From positions 2,017,616 through 2,081,615 of the forward strand of contig VXAU01001757.1 of NCBI GenBank assembly GCA_013399695.1: a DNA stretch of 64,000 nt. The letters run 5' to 3'. Within the stretch, counting starts at the first letter, position 1. The number at the start of each line of letters is the position of its first letter. The DNA is from Formicarius rufipectus (taxonomy: Eukaryota; Chordata; Aves; Passeriformes; Formicariidae). The notes beneath the pieces are model-generated. The model was not told where the DNA came from. It did no database searches and saw only the letters and a list, made by a program, of their open reading frames with translations. Shown here in pieces: positions 24,721 to 38,300 of the stretch. The translations under genes and the position numbers were made by a program.

Positions 24721-26580
24721 TTTTTTTTTTTTTTTTCCTTTTCATTCCTAAATTTAGGCAGCTCTGCCAGTATTAAAAAGAGAAACGAGCTTGGAGTTTT
24801 GTTGCTTTTTTTTCTTTTCTCCCCTATCCTTTAGATGGGCAAGGGAAAGTGTACAAAGCAGCGAGTAATTAACTGCACAAGGAAATGATATTTCAAAGGA
24901 GGCACCGTGTGTTTGGAGGGGCTGTTTGCTGAGTGTTTACACCAGTGGCTTTGAATTTATCTTCATCTTGCAGCAGGTGCAAAATCTTCAGGGGGATGTG
25001 GTGCTTTGCAAGAGATTTCTGAGCTGTCTGCAAAGGGACCCACATCTTCTCCAGGCTAATTTGCACTGGGGTCTAAGGACAGAGGAAAAAATCCTGTGTG
25101 GGGAAGGTGGTGGTGGCTGGAACACCTCTTACCACAGTCCTGGCTACTCTTCTAGTTTTCCAGTCTAATTAAACTGCTGTTGGATCACTAGCACAGAGCA
25201 TCTCAGGTATGATTCTGCCCTGAAGTGAAGCACTTTACCTTGTTTTCTGCTTCTCACTACATGCTCTTGCAGGCTGTTGGGAGAGATTAGTTCTCCCCCT
25301 TTGGAAAGAAGTAATTTATTCTTAATCCTGGTTGTGTGCCCTGCCCACTGCCCTGCTTGCTGCTCTGACTGCTCCTTGGACACAGGTTCTCAGGTCTGCC
25401 ACTCCTGGAAGCCCCCACAGGCCATCACTCCCTCCCCAGAGCAGCCCAACTAGGCACTCGGTCACCCACTCCCTCTGTTGCAACCACTCAAAATACAACA
25501 GAAACATCTTTAATTAAAATTGGAGAGCGGTCATCTTCGTGTATGAAGCACTTTTTACGGCAGAGGGATCTGGGGAGTGAGTTTGGTTCAGCTGTGCCTG
25601 GTCACCACCTTCCTCTTGGGCTTCTTGTACCTCAGAAGACTCAAGTCAAGGCTTGCATTGGGTGCTGGGGCTCTCAGGACTCCTGAGTCCCATCAGCCAT
25701 CCACAAAGGTCCTGCATTCCCCACCCAGCTTCCTCCTCTTGGTAAAAGAGGTTGGACCCAGCTTGTTTGGTGGACCTGAGTCTGCAAACCTGCTCTTCAG
25801 ACATCTCTCTGAAAACCTGGAGTTGACAAGGAGAGGAGGGAAAGAGCAGCATTCAGTCAGGTCAAGCTCCCATCTGGGGCTTATTTGGGGCTACCTCAGT
25901 CACTTAGCTGTGTTTGGATCCCTGAGCTGAGGAAGTAATGGATCAGTTTGCCTCAGTTCTGGAACTGGGTGAAGCCCTGGTGAACCTCCTGAGATGGGTT
26001 TGGTTAACAGGGGCTTGCTGAGAATGCAATTGCTTGTTGTTTTAGAGGCCTGGAGTAAAGCTGTTGGTCTCCAGATGGGTTAGTGCAGCACAGCAGTGGT
26101 TCTGCTGGAGTATCAGTGGTCTGAAGAGCAGGGAATGGGATGGAAAACAAGAGCCCTGTCCCTCTGTTCAAAGAACTGCTTTTCCAGCAGTCTCCCTTCA
26201 AACCTAGCAGCAAACTGGCCACGAGCAATAAAGAGTTGAGCTGGAAATCCAATTTCTGCTCAAGCAGAAGCCACATTGTTTTGGTTCAGTTGGTCAAGGC
26301 CAACATCAGGCTGTTCTAGAGGTCAGTGATTAGCAGTGTGATGGAAACGAGTGCGTACAGGAGGAAAGGGAGTTACAGGAGACTTGGAACAACTGTCCCT
26401 TGCCTTGGGAAGCCAAGCTGAAACTCATGTTGCTTGAAAGGGCTTTTTGCTGTTTCAAGCTCTTACGCTCCTCTTCTAAGTCACGGGGAGACAAAAAGCC
26501 ATGAGAGATCCCAATCCCTCCAGCTCCACTCTGGCTGCAGGATGGTGAAAGCTGCCATCCTACCTATGATTCAGGCTCTT

Positions 26581-26682
26581 TGTGAGAAGGGGATAATACT
26601 CGTCTAACTCATAAAGGATTTACGATTTAATGTTTGCAAAGCACTTTAAGACCCTGGATTGAAAGGTGATTTATAGTGGCGA
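26581..26682 (+). mobile_element. Ancient MIR/L3-type repeat 3' tail
   Basis: About 100 bp follow the order of words in the 3' end of very old amniote MIR3/L3 (CR1-clade) repeats: a ggggataatact block, then ctaactcataaagg, then atgtttgcaaagcactttaa, gaccctggattgaaagg and a tatagtggc-type end. The match is in word order, not exact sequence. Such elements predate the bird-mammal split, so a piece still legible in a bird intron is unusual. The exact family cannot be settled by eye. Confidence 0.6.
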
Positions 26683-28927
26683 AATCCAGCATTCTCTGGT
26701 CTATTATATATTTGATTGTGTCCACTTATCCCGGAGGCTTTTTTCCTTGCCTTTTCTTTTTTCTCTTTTTTTACTTTTGCATTCCTGTTGTAACTTCAAG
26801 CCAAGCAGGGGTTGTGGCAGGCGCAGTGTGCCCAGCAGAGGATGAGTCTGCCTCCCAAGGAGGTGCTAACTTATGCTGATGACATGAATAAAGATCGGGA
26901 AGGAAAAAAAGGGGATTGCAAGGTGAAGGGCACAGGGGATTGGTGATAAAGCTGTGAAATGGGGGTGGGAAGGCTGCTTAGATGATGCATGCATAAGGAC
27001 AGGAAAAGATGCTTCATAAATAATCAATTTGCATTGGCTGAAATGATGGGGGTATTTTCCAGCAGATCAGCTACTTCTGTCCTGCGGATCCTGGTTGGAG
27101 CATCGCCTGTGAAGGCTCCATCCTGTGGCAGGGGATCCTTTGGTGGGAATCAGTGCCCCCTGCCTGGAGAGCACAGGTTGTGCCGAGCGTGAGGTCCCTG
27201 CCGTGGCACCAACATCTGTAGCAGCAGCAGCTCTGGTCAAATCACAGGCTGTGCAAGTGCTAACTTGTGGATCTGGTTCCCTTTCTGTTTTCAAATCTCA
27301 CTTTGTTGATGAGATGGCGAGGGCCAGGGAACAAGCAGGGAGAGACCACACTGGTTTCAAAACTAAGTAAGTGTCCTCACCTGAATCCTGAGCAGGGACG
27401 TGGGCAGCTTGGTCATCTCAGCCACACCCTAATGGGCTGTGCCTTCTCCTTGTCATGGACATTAAAAACCAAGTGGTTTTTAATTGGCATCCTAAACCCT
27501 AGAGAAGGGAACCAGCTGCCCTGGGAGGTGTCTCTTGTTAGCCTTGAGGAAAGTGGAGCACTGGTGTGAGGTGTTGGATGAGGTAGCTGTGGGGAATACG
27601 GCGGAGTTGGGGCAGTAGTGGGGCAGCCCTGGGTCCAGAGGAATCAGGGGTGCCCTGAGGATGCAGGCTCCAAGGCTGCTCCCTTCTTGGGCAGTGGAGA
27701 CCTGCTGGTGGGATAGCAGTGGCCTGGGATGGTCTTTCCTGGTCATGTCCATCAGGAGAGGGTGTCTCGTTTGGACAGGTGGGTATTCCCAACCTGCATC
27801 CAACAATAGCAGCCTAATCTTCTGGGGCAGTCAGACTTCTCCCGATGACTTCACCTCATTCCCTACAGAACTCAGGAGTGGTTCTGTCCCACTCAGCTGT
27901 AGTTGATGGTGATTCAGCCATTTTAACATTGCACTGCTCCAGGTTTTCCCAGTGGGTTTGTACCTGCTGTGGCCTCTAAAGACCTGTGTATGCTCGAGGT
28001 CTTTTTTGGCTTGTTGACTTTTACCTATTGCTCCAAAAGAAGTTCAAATAAAATACAAGCCATCAACCAGGCCTGACTAAGTGTGTACATCTGAGCAGAG
28101 CTGTGGGGCAGTGGGATCCCTTCAGTTCGTGGGTTCATTCCTTGGTGTATCCCTTACTCCTGGTGCCAGGCACATGGCCTTTAAGATGAAGGACGACAGC
28201 CTGAGTGACCCATGTGCCATGAGAGTGTCCTCTGGGGACCAGGCAGGCTGGGTGCCTGCTTTGACAGGTGGATCTCATGCAGTGGAAAATACTGAGCTGT
28301 TTTGTGGGAGCCACTGTGAGCATCTGCAGCTGGTAAAATAAAACTTGTTTTGCAATATCTCCTGCCTGGCAGAAGCAGCTGGCTCTGGAGGTCGCTGTGT
28401 TGTACAGTGTAGTCCCTCTGTGGTGACTTGATATTTATATATTTGTGTAAATAATTAGCACTTATCAGTGCTATATAATATTGACAGGTACAGATTTCTC
28501 ATGGTGTTAAGGGGAAAAAAAAATGATCCCATGATCCAGGCAGCCCTCAAATTTTGCTTGGTTATTTTTTGTGGCTTGACAAGATTTGCAGAATAAACCA
28601 AGGCTGATGAGAAGCGATCGTTGCTTAACCAGGGGAGAAGTTCCTGGAGAGAGAGTCTGTCCAGGGCTCTGGGCAGGTTTTCTCTCTCATCTAGGAAAGC
28701 CCCCACTGTAGCTTAGTGAGTGAAACAGCACAAGTATTAAAAACTCAGCCCACCAAGGTGTGACGGGGTGTGCAGGACCTCAAGAACTCTTCCACTGCTA
28801 CTGAGCTGACATCCTTGTTTTCAGAGTCTGCTTTCCCAGGACTTGGGTTCTCCTATCTCCACCCAGGGGAGCAAGCCCTGGGTACAGCTGTTCCTTCTGG
28901 CCTCCCACCCCTCTCTCTGCCTTCCAG

Positions 28928-29074
28928 GTTCCATGAAGAGCCCTGTGAACAAGACGGCGCTGACGCTGATCGCGGTCAGTTCCTGCATCCTGGCCGTGGT
29001 CTGTGGCTCTCAGCTCTCCTGCCCACTGACTGTCAAGGTGACACTCCATGTACCCGAGCACTTCATCGCTGATG
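28928..29074 (+). CDS. ASTN2: ASTN2 exon C: second transmembrane span
   Basis: This 147-bp exon has 48 full codons and is phase 1 at both ends. Its acceptor is tctctgccttccag and its donor is gatggtaaga. The translation begins SMKSPVNKTA, contains the hydrophobic LTLIAVSSCILAVV span (about residues 11-24 of the exon) and ends VTLHVPEHFIAD. This is the second membrane helix of astrotactins and the start of the extracellular side. The cysteines in CGSQLSC just after the helix are conserved; literature reports proteolytic processing near TM2 with the fragments held by a disulfide. The NKT sequon lies on the cytoplasmic side, so it is unlikely to be glycosylated. Residues here separate ASTN2 from ASTN1. 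Confidence 0.97.
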
Positions 29075-30272
29075 GTAAGACCCTCCTGGGATCTGGGCCC
29101 TGCAGCCCCACCAGATGTGTCTGGGACATGGGAGTCCCTCTCTTTGGGAATTGCTCTACTTGCATTCGACTGCAGGGATCCCCTTTTTCCACAGCAAAGC
29201 ACATCCAATGAGCCCGAGGCCAGAATCTCAGTCATGCCAATTAATATTATTATTACTGCTACTAATTGTGTCTGACGGATATTCCTGTTTTCCTCCATAG
29301 TTGTTAACAAGCCCTGGGAGTCTGCCCAGACCTCCTCCTGTCCTGCTGTCCTGCAGCAGAGCTGCTCATCCCAGCCCTTGCAGCAGCATGGGGGGAAATT
29401 GCTGGGGTTTGAGCAAGAGCAGAGATGCTTTGAAAAATTAGACGAGTGCTGCTGTCACTATTTATTGCTTTCTCCAACTGGGCTCCTTGCATTTGTTGTG
29501 TTTCACTGACCTTTTCTTTATAATGTGCAGTGAGCATCGAGTGCAAGTTTTTGGGAACATGAGGGCAAATTTCATTTTCTTCCAGCAGACAGGACCCATT
29601 ATTCAGTCGGTTCCAATTCCTCAGCTCCTGCACTCATCTCGTTGCTTGGGGCATGGGGAGGGGGCACTTTCTCTCTGCCAGAAACGTGCTGTGTGGAGCC
29701 AGTGCATCAGCAGCTGCTGGAGAGTGCTGGAGCAGCCAGCTGGAGGACAACCCCCACTCTGGAAGCTGGGGGGGGGGAGGGCAGCTCTTGGGGGATTAAT
29801 GTTTTGGGGAGAGGGAGATGGTTAAAGAGGTGCAAAGGGGCGACAACTGCAAGGGATGGTGGAGAGGGGCTGAAACCATCACCCCGTGGCAGAGTGGGAG
29901 TTACTAGTGTGTTTGAAGTGGGATTAACTGTACTAGGAATGGCTCTTCTTGGCTGTTTTTAGGACATTACCTGCAGTGACAGAGCACCTGCTCTCCCCAG
30001 CCCAAACACTGACCTTGCTGCCTCCTTATCCCAACTTCTGTGTCTGCACCTAATGATGCCCATGGGGTGGGTGTTGTGTCCAGTGGGTTGATGTCCCCAT
30101 ACTGGTGTGTGAGGCTGCCTCTGCTCTGATCCCCAAGGATGCTCCTTAACCACCCAGTCTCTGGGCTATTGCAGTGGTGACAGCTTGATCCTTAAAGCAA
30201 AGAGCAGGACAGCATGCACTTTGTGGTCTCACATTAGAGGAACTGAACATCAGTGGAGACATGAACATGTCA

Positions 30273-30390
30273 AGTTGTGGATGCCACATCCTTGGAAGTG
30301 TTCAAGGCCAGGTTGGATGGAGCTCTGAGCACTCTGATCTAGTGGAAGGTGTCCCTGCCCATGGCAGGGGGATGGAATGACTTGCCCACA
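30273..30390 (+). mobile_element. CR1 LINE 3' fragment, plus orientation
   Basis: The piece starts with gttgtggatgccacatcc and continues ggaagtgttcaaggccaggt and ggtgtccctgcccatggcag, the standard wording of the CR1 3' region. About 120 bp are recognisable, truncated at both ends. Confidence 0.85.
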
Positions 30391-33047
30391 CCTTGATCTG
30401 TTTCTGCAAGGCTTTATGGATTGTCCAGGCTGCAGGGGAATATTCTGAAGTCTTCAAAAAAGGTTATTCTAAGTAGCTGGGGAACAGAAACTCTTGCACT
30501 TGGTGAATGATGTTACTTGAGTGCTCACTTGTGTCCCTTTGGGATGGGCACTGGCCAGTTCATCACTTGGACTGGGAGTTCATAACTGGTTTTGGCAGTA
30601 GCTGATGATTGGCCAGGAAGGCAGTGATGGAGACAGGACCTTGACATCCTGGCCCCAGCCTGGGGTTCTGGCCCAGGGAAGACAGCGTGTCCTCAAAAAA
30701 GAAAATAAACAGAATGCAATGAGACTCCATAGAGTGAAAGTGAAAAGCTGAGCCTGTGCTTGTCACTGGGAAAGGGGTGGCAATGCAAATTATGCAAATG
30801 CAGAGAACACTCAAATGAAAATGACAATGAAATACCAATAAAACAGATTAATATCCTTGAAACTGGGGGAAATGGGATGATCTCCAGTCCTGACTTAATG
30901 ACTTTTCTGAAGAGAAAGTGGCAAGAGGACTGGTAACAACGGTTTGGAGAAGAATTAAAATGAGCTTTGTAATGAAACTGTAAAATATAATTACAAACTG
31001 TGAAAACTTTTTTAATATTTTTTATGAGAAACAGTCAAATTCTTCACATAGAAGCAGCCAAGACATTTTGCAGTGGCTATCACTTTTCCTGAAATCTCAT
31101 CATTTTATGCAATGGCACTCCCTTGCCTGGGAAGGCGAAAGCTCTTAAAGCTGTCCCTTCTTTCTGAATAACAACAAATACCAAGGTGGCATCTAACTGG
31201 CAGCAAATTATTACAAAGCATTTAAACTGAGAACTCAGCTGGGTTGGGAAATTTTAAGAATACCCAGAAGAAGCATGGCTGGCTGTGTTTGCCAAGGCTC
31301 AGCACCTGGAGTCTGATGGAGAATAAGGAGCCTCTTCTCCATGGTGATCTCCTGCAGGGGGCGGGGGTTCAACCTGATTTTTACCGGGTGAGAAAGGGAG
31401 TTGGCTTTGGCATCCCCATGGCATGGAGGTGACAACAGAGCTGATGTGTTTGGCCTGGCAGAGTCAGGGAGCTTTGATCAGTCTCTCACGTGGCACCTGG
31501 TGGTGGCACCGTGTCTCGTAAGCGTTGCCGTGCGCTTAAATCGCCTAGTTCCTGGAGCTGCTCTCTTTTGTGTTTCACATGAGGAGAAGGCAGGGATGAT
31601 GCATTCACAGGAGATGTTCCTGTGCGAGGCAGCACTGCCCTCTCATTCCTTTTTGAAATGCAGGATTTCAATAGGCACCAGGAGCCAAGGAAAATTTGAA
31701 AGCGGAGCCGCTCCCGGCACCTCTGCAGGAGAAGCCAAACAAAGACGCTGAAAGAAATCCCTCTCCTAGACAATGAGAACTCGTCTTTGATGGAAACTTT
31801 AAATAGATGCCAGCCAGCTCCTGAGTACCAGCAGCCAAGGCCAAGCTGGGAAAAGGAGAGGGGGGTGAAGTCCCCCCCAAATGTCTCCAGCCTTGGGGAA
31901 GAGCAGCGTTCCCTGCTGCAGCAAGCAACAGCCTTGGAGGAAGCAGCTCCTGAGCCTGCTGGAGTCGCAGTGTGGGAATGGGGCGGGGAAGGACTTGGGA
32001 CTAGAAACCAACTGGCAGCCAAGCTGGAGGGATATATTCCAAGCAGCAGTGCTAATAACCAGCCTATCTCTATTGCCCATATTTCTCTCTCGGCTTGTTT
32101 TTTTCTCCTTTTGTTCACTTGATGGGGTTCCCCTGCCTCACACCCCGCTGAGCATTTACTGCCTGACTTGTGCAGCTGCTCTGCCTTCCCTTCATGAGGC
32201 CACTGGAGCCTGGCAGGAGCTGCCGCGGCTCGCAGGGAGGGCTGGGACCTGCTGCCTCCCAGAAATTAGTTGGTGCCTCTAAATCCTCTCTTCAGATGCT
32301 GTGGTTGGAGCGTCCTCTCCTCCCTTCTGCTGCTCTAGGGCTTCGTGTTCTGGGCTGTGCTGAGCAGAAGGCATCGTTCTGATTTCAGAGGTGGCTCAGA
32401 TTTATGGAAAGAGCCATAGTGGCTTTTATGAGGATATGGAAATGCAAGGCATTATTTAGAGGACCCTTTAGCAGTGTCAAAGGGAGGAAGAAAGGAAAGG
32501 GAGCCCCTCCATACAAGTAATAAAACTCTTATGAATATGTGAGCCACTCAGCTCTACATTCAATAATTGTTTTTTGCTTGGGATTTTTTTTTAAGTAATC
32601 ATTCAGAAAGTAGAGGTGGAGCAATGGGAGCAGATTGCAGGGAAGGCAGGGCTGGAGAAAGATACCCTGGAGGGCTGAGCCTGGAGTATGTCCTTGCTGC
32701 ACAACAGTATGAAATATAGTATCAATTAAAGCTTCCCATTTTTACAGCCTGTGAGAGGTTATATATGGTGTGGGTGGATGTTTGTATCTGGATACTTTAG
32801 AGGGAGAGGTTGGTAAGATCCTCCAGTGGTACAGAAGGAAGCAAGAGCTGCATTTAGCGAGGGGCTTGTAGGGCTTTGTTTTACAAGTGGAAATAAAGCA
32901 AAGAGCATAAAGCAGGTTTGTGTCACTTCAAAGACATCTCAGGGCATTTACAGCCTCCTTCCATCCTCTTCTGAGACACATGCCAGGGGAGATGTGGTAA
33001 TCCCTCTGCACCTTGCTGAGCTGTGGGCTGGGTGTATGATGGCCAGT

Positions 33048-33190
33048 GGGCAGGGACAGTCCTCACTGTGGGATCAGAGCTCGGCGTGGGCAGGGACAGT
33101 CCTCACTGTGGGATCAGAGCTTGGCATGGGCAGGGACAGTCCCTGCCATGGACTCGGAGCTTGGCATGGGCAGGTGCTGTCCCTGCCCTG
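33048..33190. repeat. 40-bp minisatellite, about 3.5 copies
   Basis: Units start gggcagggacagtcctcact at 33048, 33088 and 33128, with a partial unit at 33168. The first two units differ only at their ends (cggcgt versus tggcat); the third has more changes (ccctgccatggactcgg). It is a GC-rich intronic minisatellite, and a repetitive peptide in open frames over it is a by-product. Confidence 0.93.
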
Positions 33191-33899
33191 GCTCTGCTCT
33201 GAGCTGCCCATGTGTTGGCTCCATCCCTCCTGCAAGTGTGGATTAACTTTCCTGGGATGAACATTGCCCATGAACAACCCTCACCGTGCAAAGCCAGGAG
33301 AACAGCAGGAAGAGGAATTTCCACTTGAGACCATGTTTTGGGTTGGAGCACCTGACAAGATGGCAGAGGTGGAGGAAGCTTCTTTTTTTTTTTCCTTCTT
33401 TTAATCTTCATGCATCTGGTCTGCCTGCCTGAACGATGCCATGGTGTCCTTGCTGTGCAGCTGATCAGTAATTGTTTCATCTAAAGATTTATTTCCTACC
33501 TTCCCCTGTGTCTGTTCCCTCCAAGACACTGGTGAATTGGATGCTGCTATTAGCAGCCTGTGTTAATTTTCCCTGAAGATTGTTGGAGCTCTGCAGACTG
33601 CAATTGTTGGACTCACAACAACTTCTCATTTTGATTTTAATTAAATATGTTGCTTTAAATTGTTTGTTTTTGATGTTTCCTGCTCAATCTTCCGCAGCCC
33701 TCAGAGGTGACCAGGCATTAACCTGTGTCCTCAGGTGCTTGCACTCAGCACATGCAGCCACAGAGAAATGAGCCACAGGAGGTGAGGGACTGGTTGTGTC
33801 CCCATCCTGTTAGGCAGCAAGGAGAAGCTGGAGACACACTCTGATTTACACGTGAAGCACCCCAGGTTTGTACCAGAAGGATGGAGAAAAAGGTCTGAT

Positions 33900-34113
33900 C
33901 TCAAAGTATCTCAGGCTAGGCTGGATGGGACTCTGAGTAACTGGCACAGTCTGCCCAGAGAGTCTGTGCCTGCCTTGTCCCTGGAAGTGTCCAAGGACTG
34001 GTTGGATAGGGCTTGGAAGAACCTGGGCTAGTGAGAGGTGTCCCTGTCCATGGCAGGGGGTGGAATGAGCTTGGGTCCCTTCCAACCCAAACCATTCTGG
34101 GATTCTGTGATCC
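33900..34113 (+). mobile_element. CR1 LINE 3' fragment, plus orientation
   Basis: Recognisable blocks are gaagtgtccaaggactggtt, gaggtgtccctgtccatggc, gggtcccttccaacccaaac and the terminal gattctgtga. The 3' end is intact, and the 5' part is lost or diverged. It lies in the same orientation as the gene. Confidence 0.9.
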
Positions 34114-35107
34114 CCTCGAGGTCTCAGAGGGTTTCTGCCACTGGGGTCTCCTGTGTTCTCCAGCTGGTCTTAGCTCCACCAGTCCCTCTGAAATCAGAGA
34201 GGGAGTTGACTGGCTTAAAAGAAGTATTTTCTTATACTGTTCTCTCTCCCTGGGGTCATTCTGCTGCAGAGGTGCCTGTTCTGCTGTACAGAGACCTGTG
34301 TCACAGCTTTGACAGAAGCAACACTTCCCTGTTGCAGACGCAGTGCCGTGTCTGGCTGCTAGAAACCCTGTGTACTTTAGGTAGGGTGACTGTATGTGGG
34401 GACAGCTTTACAAATTGCATTTCATTTCATCAGCTCTTAATCACCTGGTCACCTCAGTGCCTGTGTTACAGCTCCCTCCCTCTCCCGTACCTGCCTGCCT
34501 GGCAAGAAAACGCGAGCAAATGGCTGCAGCGTTACCAGACATGAACTCTAAATATTAACATCAATTTATGAACTGTATCAGTGTGGATCAAAGGGATTCC
34601 AAGACAATTTTACAGCATGAACGCTCTTTGCATGAAAAACTAATAAGGTTCTGGAGTACTGAAGTACATCATGTTTTTCTCGTGGGCTCTGACAGTCTTG
34701 TGAACCTGCGCTCGGCTCCTGCTCGGCTCAGCTGCCCAACTGCCCCAGCCCACAGGCATGTCCAGCTCCTGGGGCAGCTCAGTTCACAAGGGGAGCCAAA
34801 TGCCCCTGTCCTTCTCCTTTGAAGGATTCATCAGAACAGAGCTGGTGGGATTGGTGCCGGGATTTGGATGGTTTCAGCAGCAGTTGGTTCAGAGCTGGGA
34901 GCTGTTGCATCCTGAGAGATGCAGGATGTGCCTGTCCCTGGGGATGGGGCATCTTCTGGTGCCTGCTGAGCTTTACCAACACTGTTTACCCTCTGATTTA
35001 GGAGGGATAATGAGGAATATCTTTGATCAACTAACCTGTTGCCTTCCATGGATGGAAAGGTGCAAACACTGACTTCTGCATTAATAAAACTTCCTCCAGA
35101 GAGGCGT

Positions 35108-35384
35108 CAGAGGGGCAGGCACTGATCTCTGCTCTCTGTGACCAGTGACAGGATCCCAGGGAATGGCTGGAGCTGTGTCAGAGGAGGTTTAGGCTGGATA
35201 TTAGGAAAAGGTTCTTCCCCCAGAGCATGGTCAGGCAGGGGACATGGCCTCAAGGCTGCCAGAGCTCAAGGAACATTTGGAGAACTCCCTCAGGCACATG
35301 GTGGGATTGTTGGGGCAGCCTGTGCAGGGCCAGGAATTGGACTGGATGATCCCTGTGAGTCCTTTCCAACTCAGGATATTCTTG
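35108..35384 (+). mobile_element. CR1 LINE fragment, plus orientation
   Basis: The blocks gaggtttaggctggatatta, ggaaaaggttcttccccc and ggatgatccctgtgagtcct follow the CR1 3' order. The extreme 3' end is degraded (caggatattcttg). It is about 280 bp long. Confidence 0.88.
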
Positions 35385-38300
35385 CAGCATGGTGGTGGGT
35401 CCATCCTAGGAAGCTTAGGCCATGCAGGCTTTTGAACAAACAATTCATGGGATACCTGCAGCAGCAGTGATGCAGCAACTCAGTGAGGACTTTTGGAGGT
35501 TCCACAGGTAGGAATGTGCTGCTTCACTGTGTAGTTCTCCCAACAAGTAATGCTGCTGATGTGCAACCTCTCGATGAGTGGGTGTCAGCTCACCTTGGTC
35601 CCAGGGATATTAACTTTGCATGTGCTGCTGCTTGGTTGTGTTTTCTGCTGTCCTGGGAGGATGTTTTGTCTTGGTGCTGGCTGGAAATATCTCCATTCAC
35701 ACACACACTTTGTTTCTTAAAGCTTGTCATAGCGCCTCTGTATTTTGGGATGTGATTAGATTTAGGCTGGATTTCCCTGAGCCCTTATGCAGTATCTGGA
35801 GAGCATCACTTCAGAAGAGCCCCAGGCTGCAGCGTGTGAGTTGGGAGATACAGAGCATTAAGGAGAAGCTTTTCTTTAGGAGTCTATTTTTTGTCTGAGC
35901 TATTGCTGGCCTAGATGCCTTCTGAGGGCAGAGATGTGCTCTTACCAAGACCTCCACAATTACATTGTCTAATACTGCCATAGGGGATGATCTTGCAGGA
36001 TGAGTTGACCACAAGGCAGGGTGGGCAGATGCCATCTCACCTGAGTTTGGGAGAGGTTGGCTGAGCCATCCCCTGCTGCATGAAGTTAAATATATGCACT
36101 GCATGTCAGAAGCTGAGCCGTGGCAACACCAAGATTGACTGCCAAGAAAACCCAAGGAAAGAGCCTGTCAGAATTATCAAGAAAGTGCAATTTAATGCTT
36201 AAAATGTTACTCTGCTCCTCCCATGGGGAAGATTCTTCTAGCCTGAGCTGTAATTACACACAGAATTGTTTGACTTGATTGCTGCTTTGCCAGAGTGAAG
36301 AAACTCTGGCAGGACAAATGGTGTTTCAGGGGGTTGGGGGTCTCTGGGTTTGGTCATGGGTAGATTGGTTTGAGAGTCCATAGTCATGGTTCTTGTGCTG
36401 AAAATACATCCTGGAGTCAAACATTCTGTGGTATAAACTGTGGGTACTTCAGTCGAGGGAAGAGTGAGTGAAAGGTGTGTCTTGTGTAGGCTTGTGCTGT
36501 TTTAAAAACATTCTATTGTAACTCTCAATTTAGACATTTCACCTTGTTCAAGAGAGAAACAAGTTGAAAAACAAGGTGAAGTGGGTGGGCTTTCATTTTA
36601 ACTCAGTGTGATACTATCCCTTGCTTCAAACTAGAATATAGTATTCAGAGTTTGACTTGAAAGAACTTAAATTATTCCAAAATTTTGCCTGGTTTTGTGC
36701 TGAGCAGGAGAGGGGTTGCAAAGCTGAGCACTGTGTTAGTCTGGGGGTGCAGTCCTTCCCCGAGCCCCATTTCCTGGTTTAGGTCAGTACAGGTGTGTCC
36801 TGGGCATCCAGAAACTGTTTGGATCGTCTGCATTTTTCTGAAAGAAATTTAAGAAGCAGACGTTTACATTCCCTGGGACCAAGACAGGAGAGGGAGAGCT
36901 GATCAAGGGAAAGAGCTGATAGGGGAGGAGTTGTCTCTTTGGGCAATGTTCTTTCATGTTTAACAAGGAAGAAAAAAAAAAAGTCTCTAAAGAAATCAAA
37001 TAGGGTTGTTCTTTGTACCTATAGAATGAAGCAAGAGGGATAATCCTTCCTTTAGTGTTTAAAAAATATCTAGAACAGGATTAGAGTTGTATGATAGTAT
37101 AGGGATGGATACATTAATAGCAGCCTATAGTATAACCTCCCATAGCTTCCCAACACAAAATACAAATTTTAGATGAGAAGGAGTTTTGTTGACCAAGAAA
37201 CAGTGAATGGACCAAAGATGACAAAAAGAGCAGAGAGAGGAATAAATAGATGTTCTTCAAAAAAAAAATAAAATATGTTTTGATCTTTTCCCTTGAAAAG
37301 AAAGAGAAAGGAGAAGCTGAACCCTTTAGCTGCTTTGGGTGCTTTGTTCTTTTCCCTTGTTACATCTCTCTTCTGAGCTGTTTCATCCCGTTGTGTTCTG
37401 GAAAATGATTTTTGAAATGTCAGAACTTCAAGCCCCTTTTGTCATGGCTTAAGCAGTTCCACTGAACTTTGAAGGAGACCCCAGCATGAGAGACATGAAC
37501 TTCTGATGCTGCCTTAACTGATGCAGCTTTGATCAGCGTTGGAGAAGGAAGCAGGGGTGGGGCAAACACACACACATGGAGAAACCCAAACAAATCAGTC
37601 CCCCGAGGTGCTGGTGGACCTCGTGGAGCTATGAGAGGGTTGTAGCTGTGCCCTGATGTTCTCCATGGCACTGCAACGCTGCTCTGTGACATAGGCTGGC
37701 TCACAATACCAGTAGTGCTTGAGGGACACGCCCCACAACAGGGTTCCTAAAGGTAGTGGTGGGTGGAGAGTTGTTTTCTTGCTGTATTCCTGTGTGTGGT
37801 TGATCTTTGCTTTACCCTGAGTCCTAAATGTCTCTTTTAAGGAGGATTTCATCAAGCTTTTGAGTGGGAAGCTCAAAACTTGTGTCTAGGAGGACATCTG
37901 GGAGGATGGCAGCAGAGGACAGCCAGGACAGGATGGTCTCTCTGGATGTCTTCAGAGGGTTTCTGTGCTGGGATCTGCTCCGGGGACTGCAGGCAGTGGC
38001 CGTAGGTGTGCTTCAGACTGGTTTGGTGGGATCTGAGGCCCACCAAATGACCAATTTCAGAGGGTCATTTGGAGCAGGGTCTACCCACCTCTGCCCTGGA
38101 GGTGTGAACCGCTCAAGTCCCTCATCACCCCTTCCCTGCTCCATCGTGTCCCTCCATCCACAGGCTGTGTATTGGGAAAACAAACACGGCTGATGTTCGT
38201 GGCAAGCTGAAGGTGTTTAGAACAGCTCTCTCTTAGGAAATGTTTGTTCTTGGCAGTTTGTAAAAGGATTTGTTACTCATCCTGCCTTTTCTGAGCTTTT

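Larger units (their letters stand above)
15630..28927 (+). other. ASTN2: ASTN2 intron B-C
   Basis: This 13,298-bp intron is the largest complete one in the window. It contains a 20-bp direct repeat at 15841-15880, a CR1 fragment at 16774-17224, an ATTT microsatellite near 21570-21587, a poly-T tract near 24721-24737 and an old MIR/L3-like tail at about 26581-26682. There are several candidate noncoding elements (about 17880-18310, 20340-20520, 21545-21800 and 24110-24720). The longest open frames (233 codons antisense at 21577-22278; 165 codons at 21709-22206) show no family resemblance and overlap each other. No additional exon is recognised. Confidence 0.85.
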
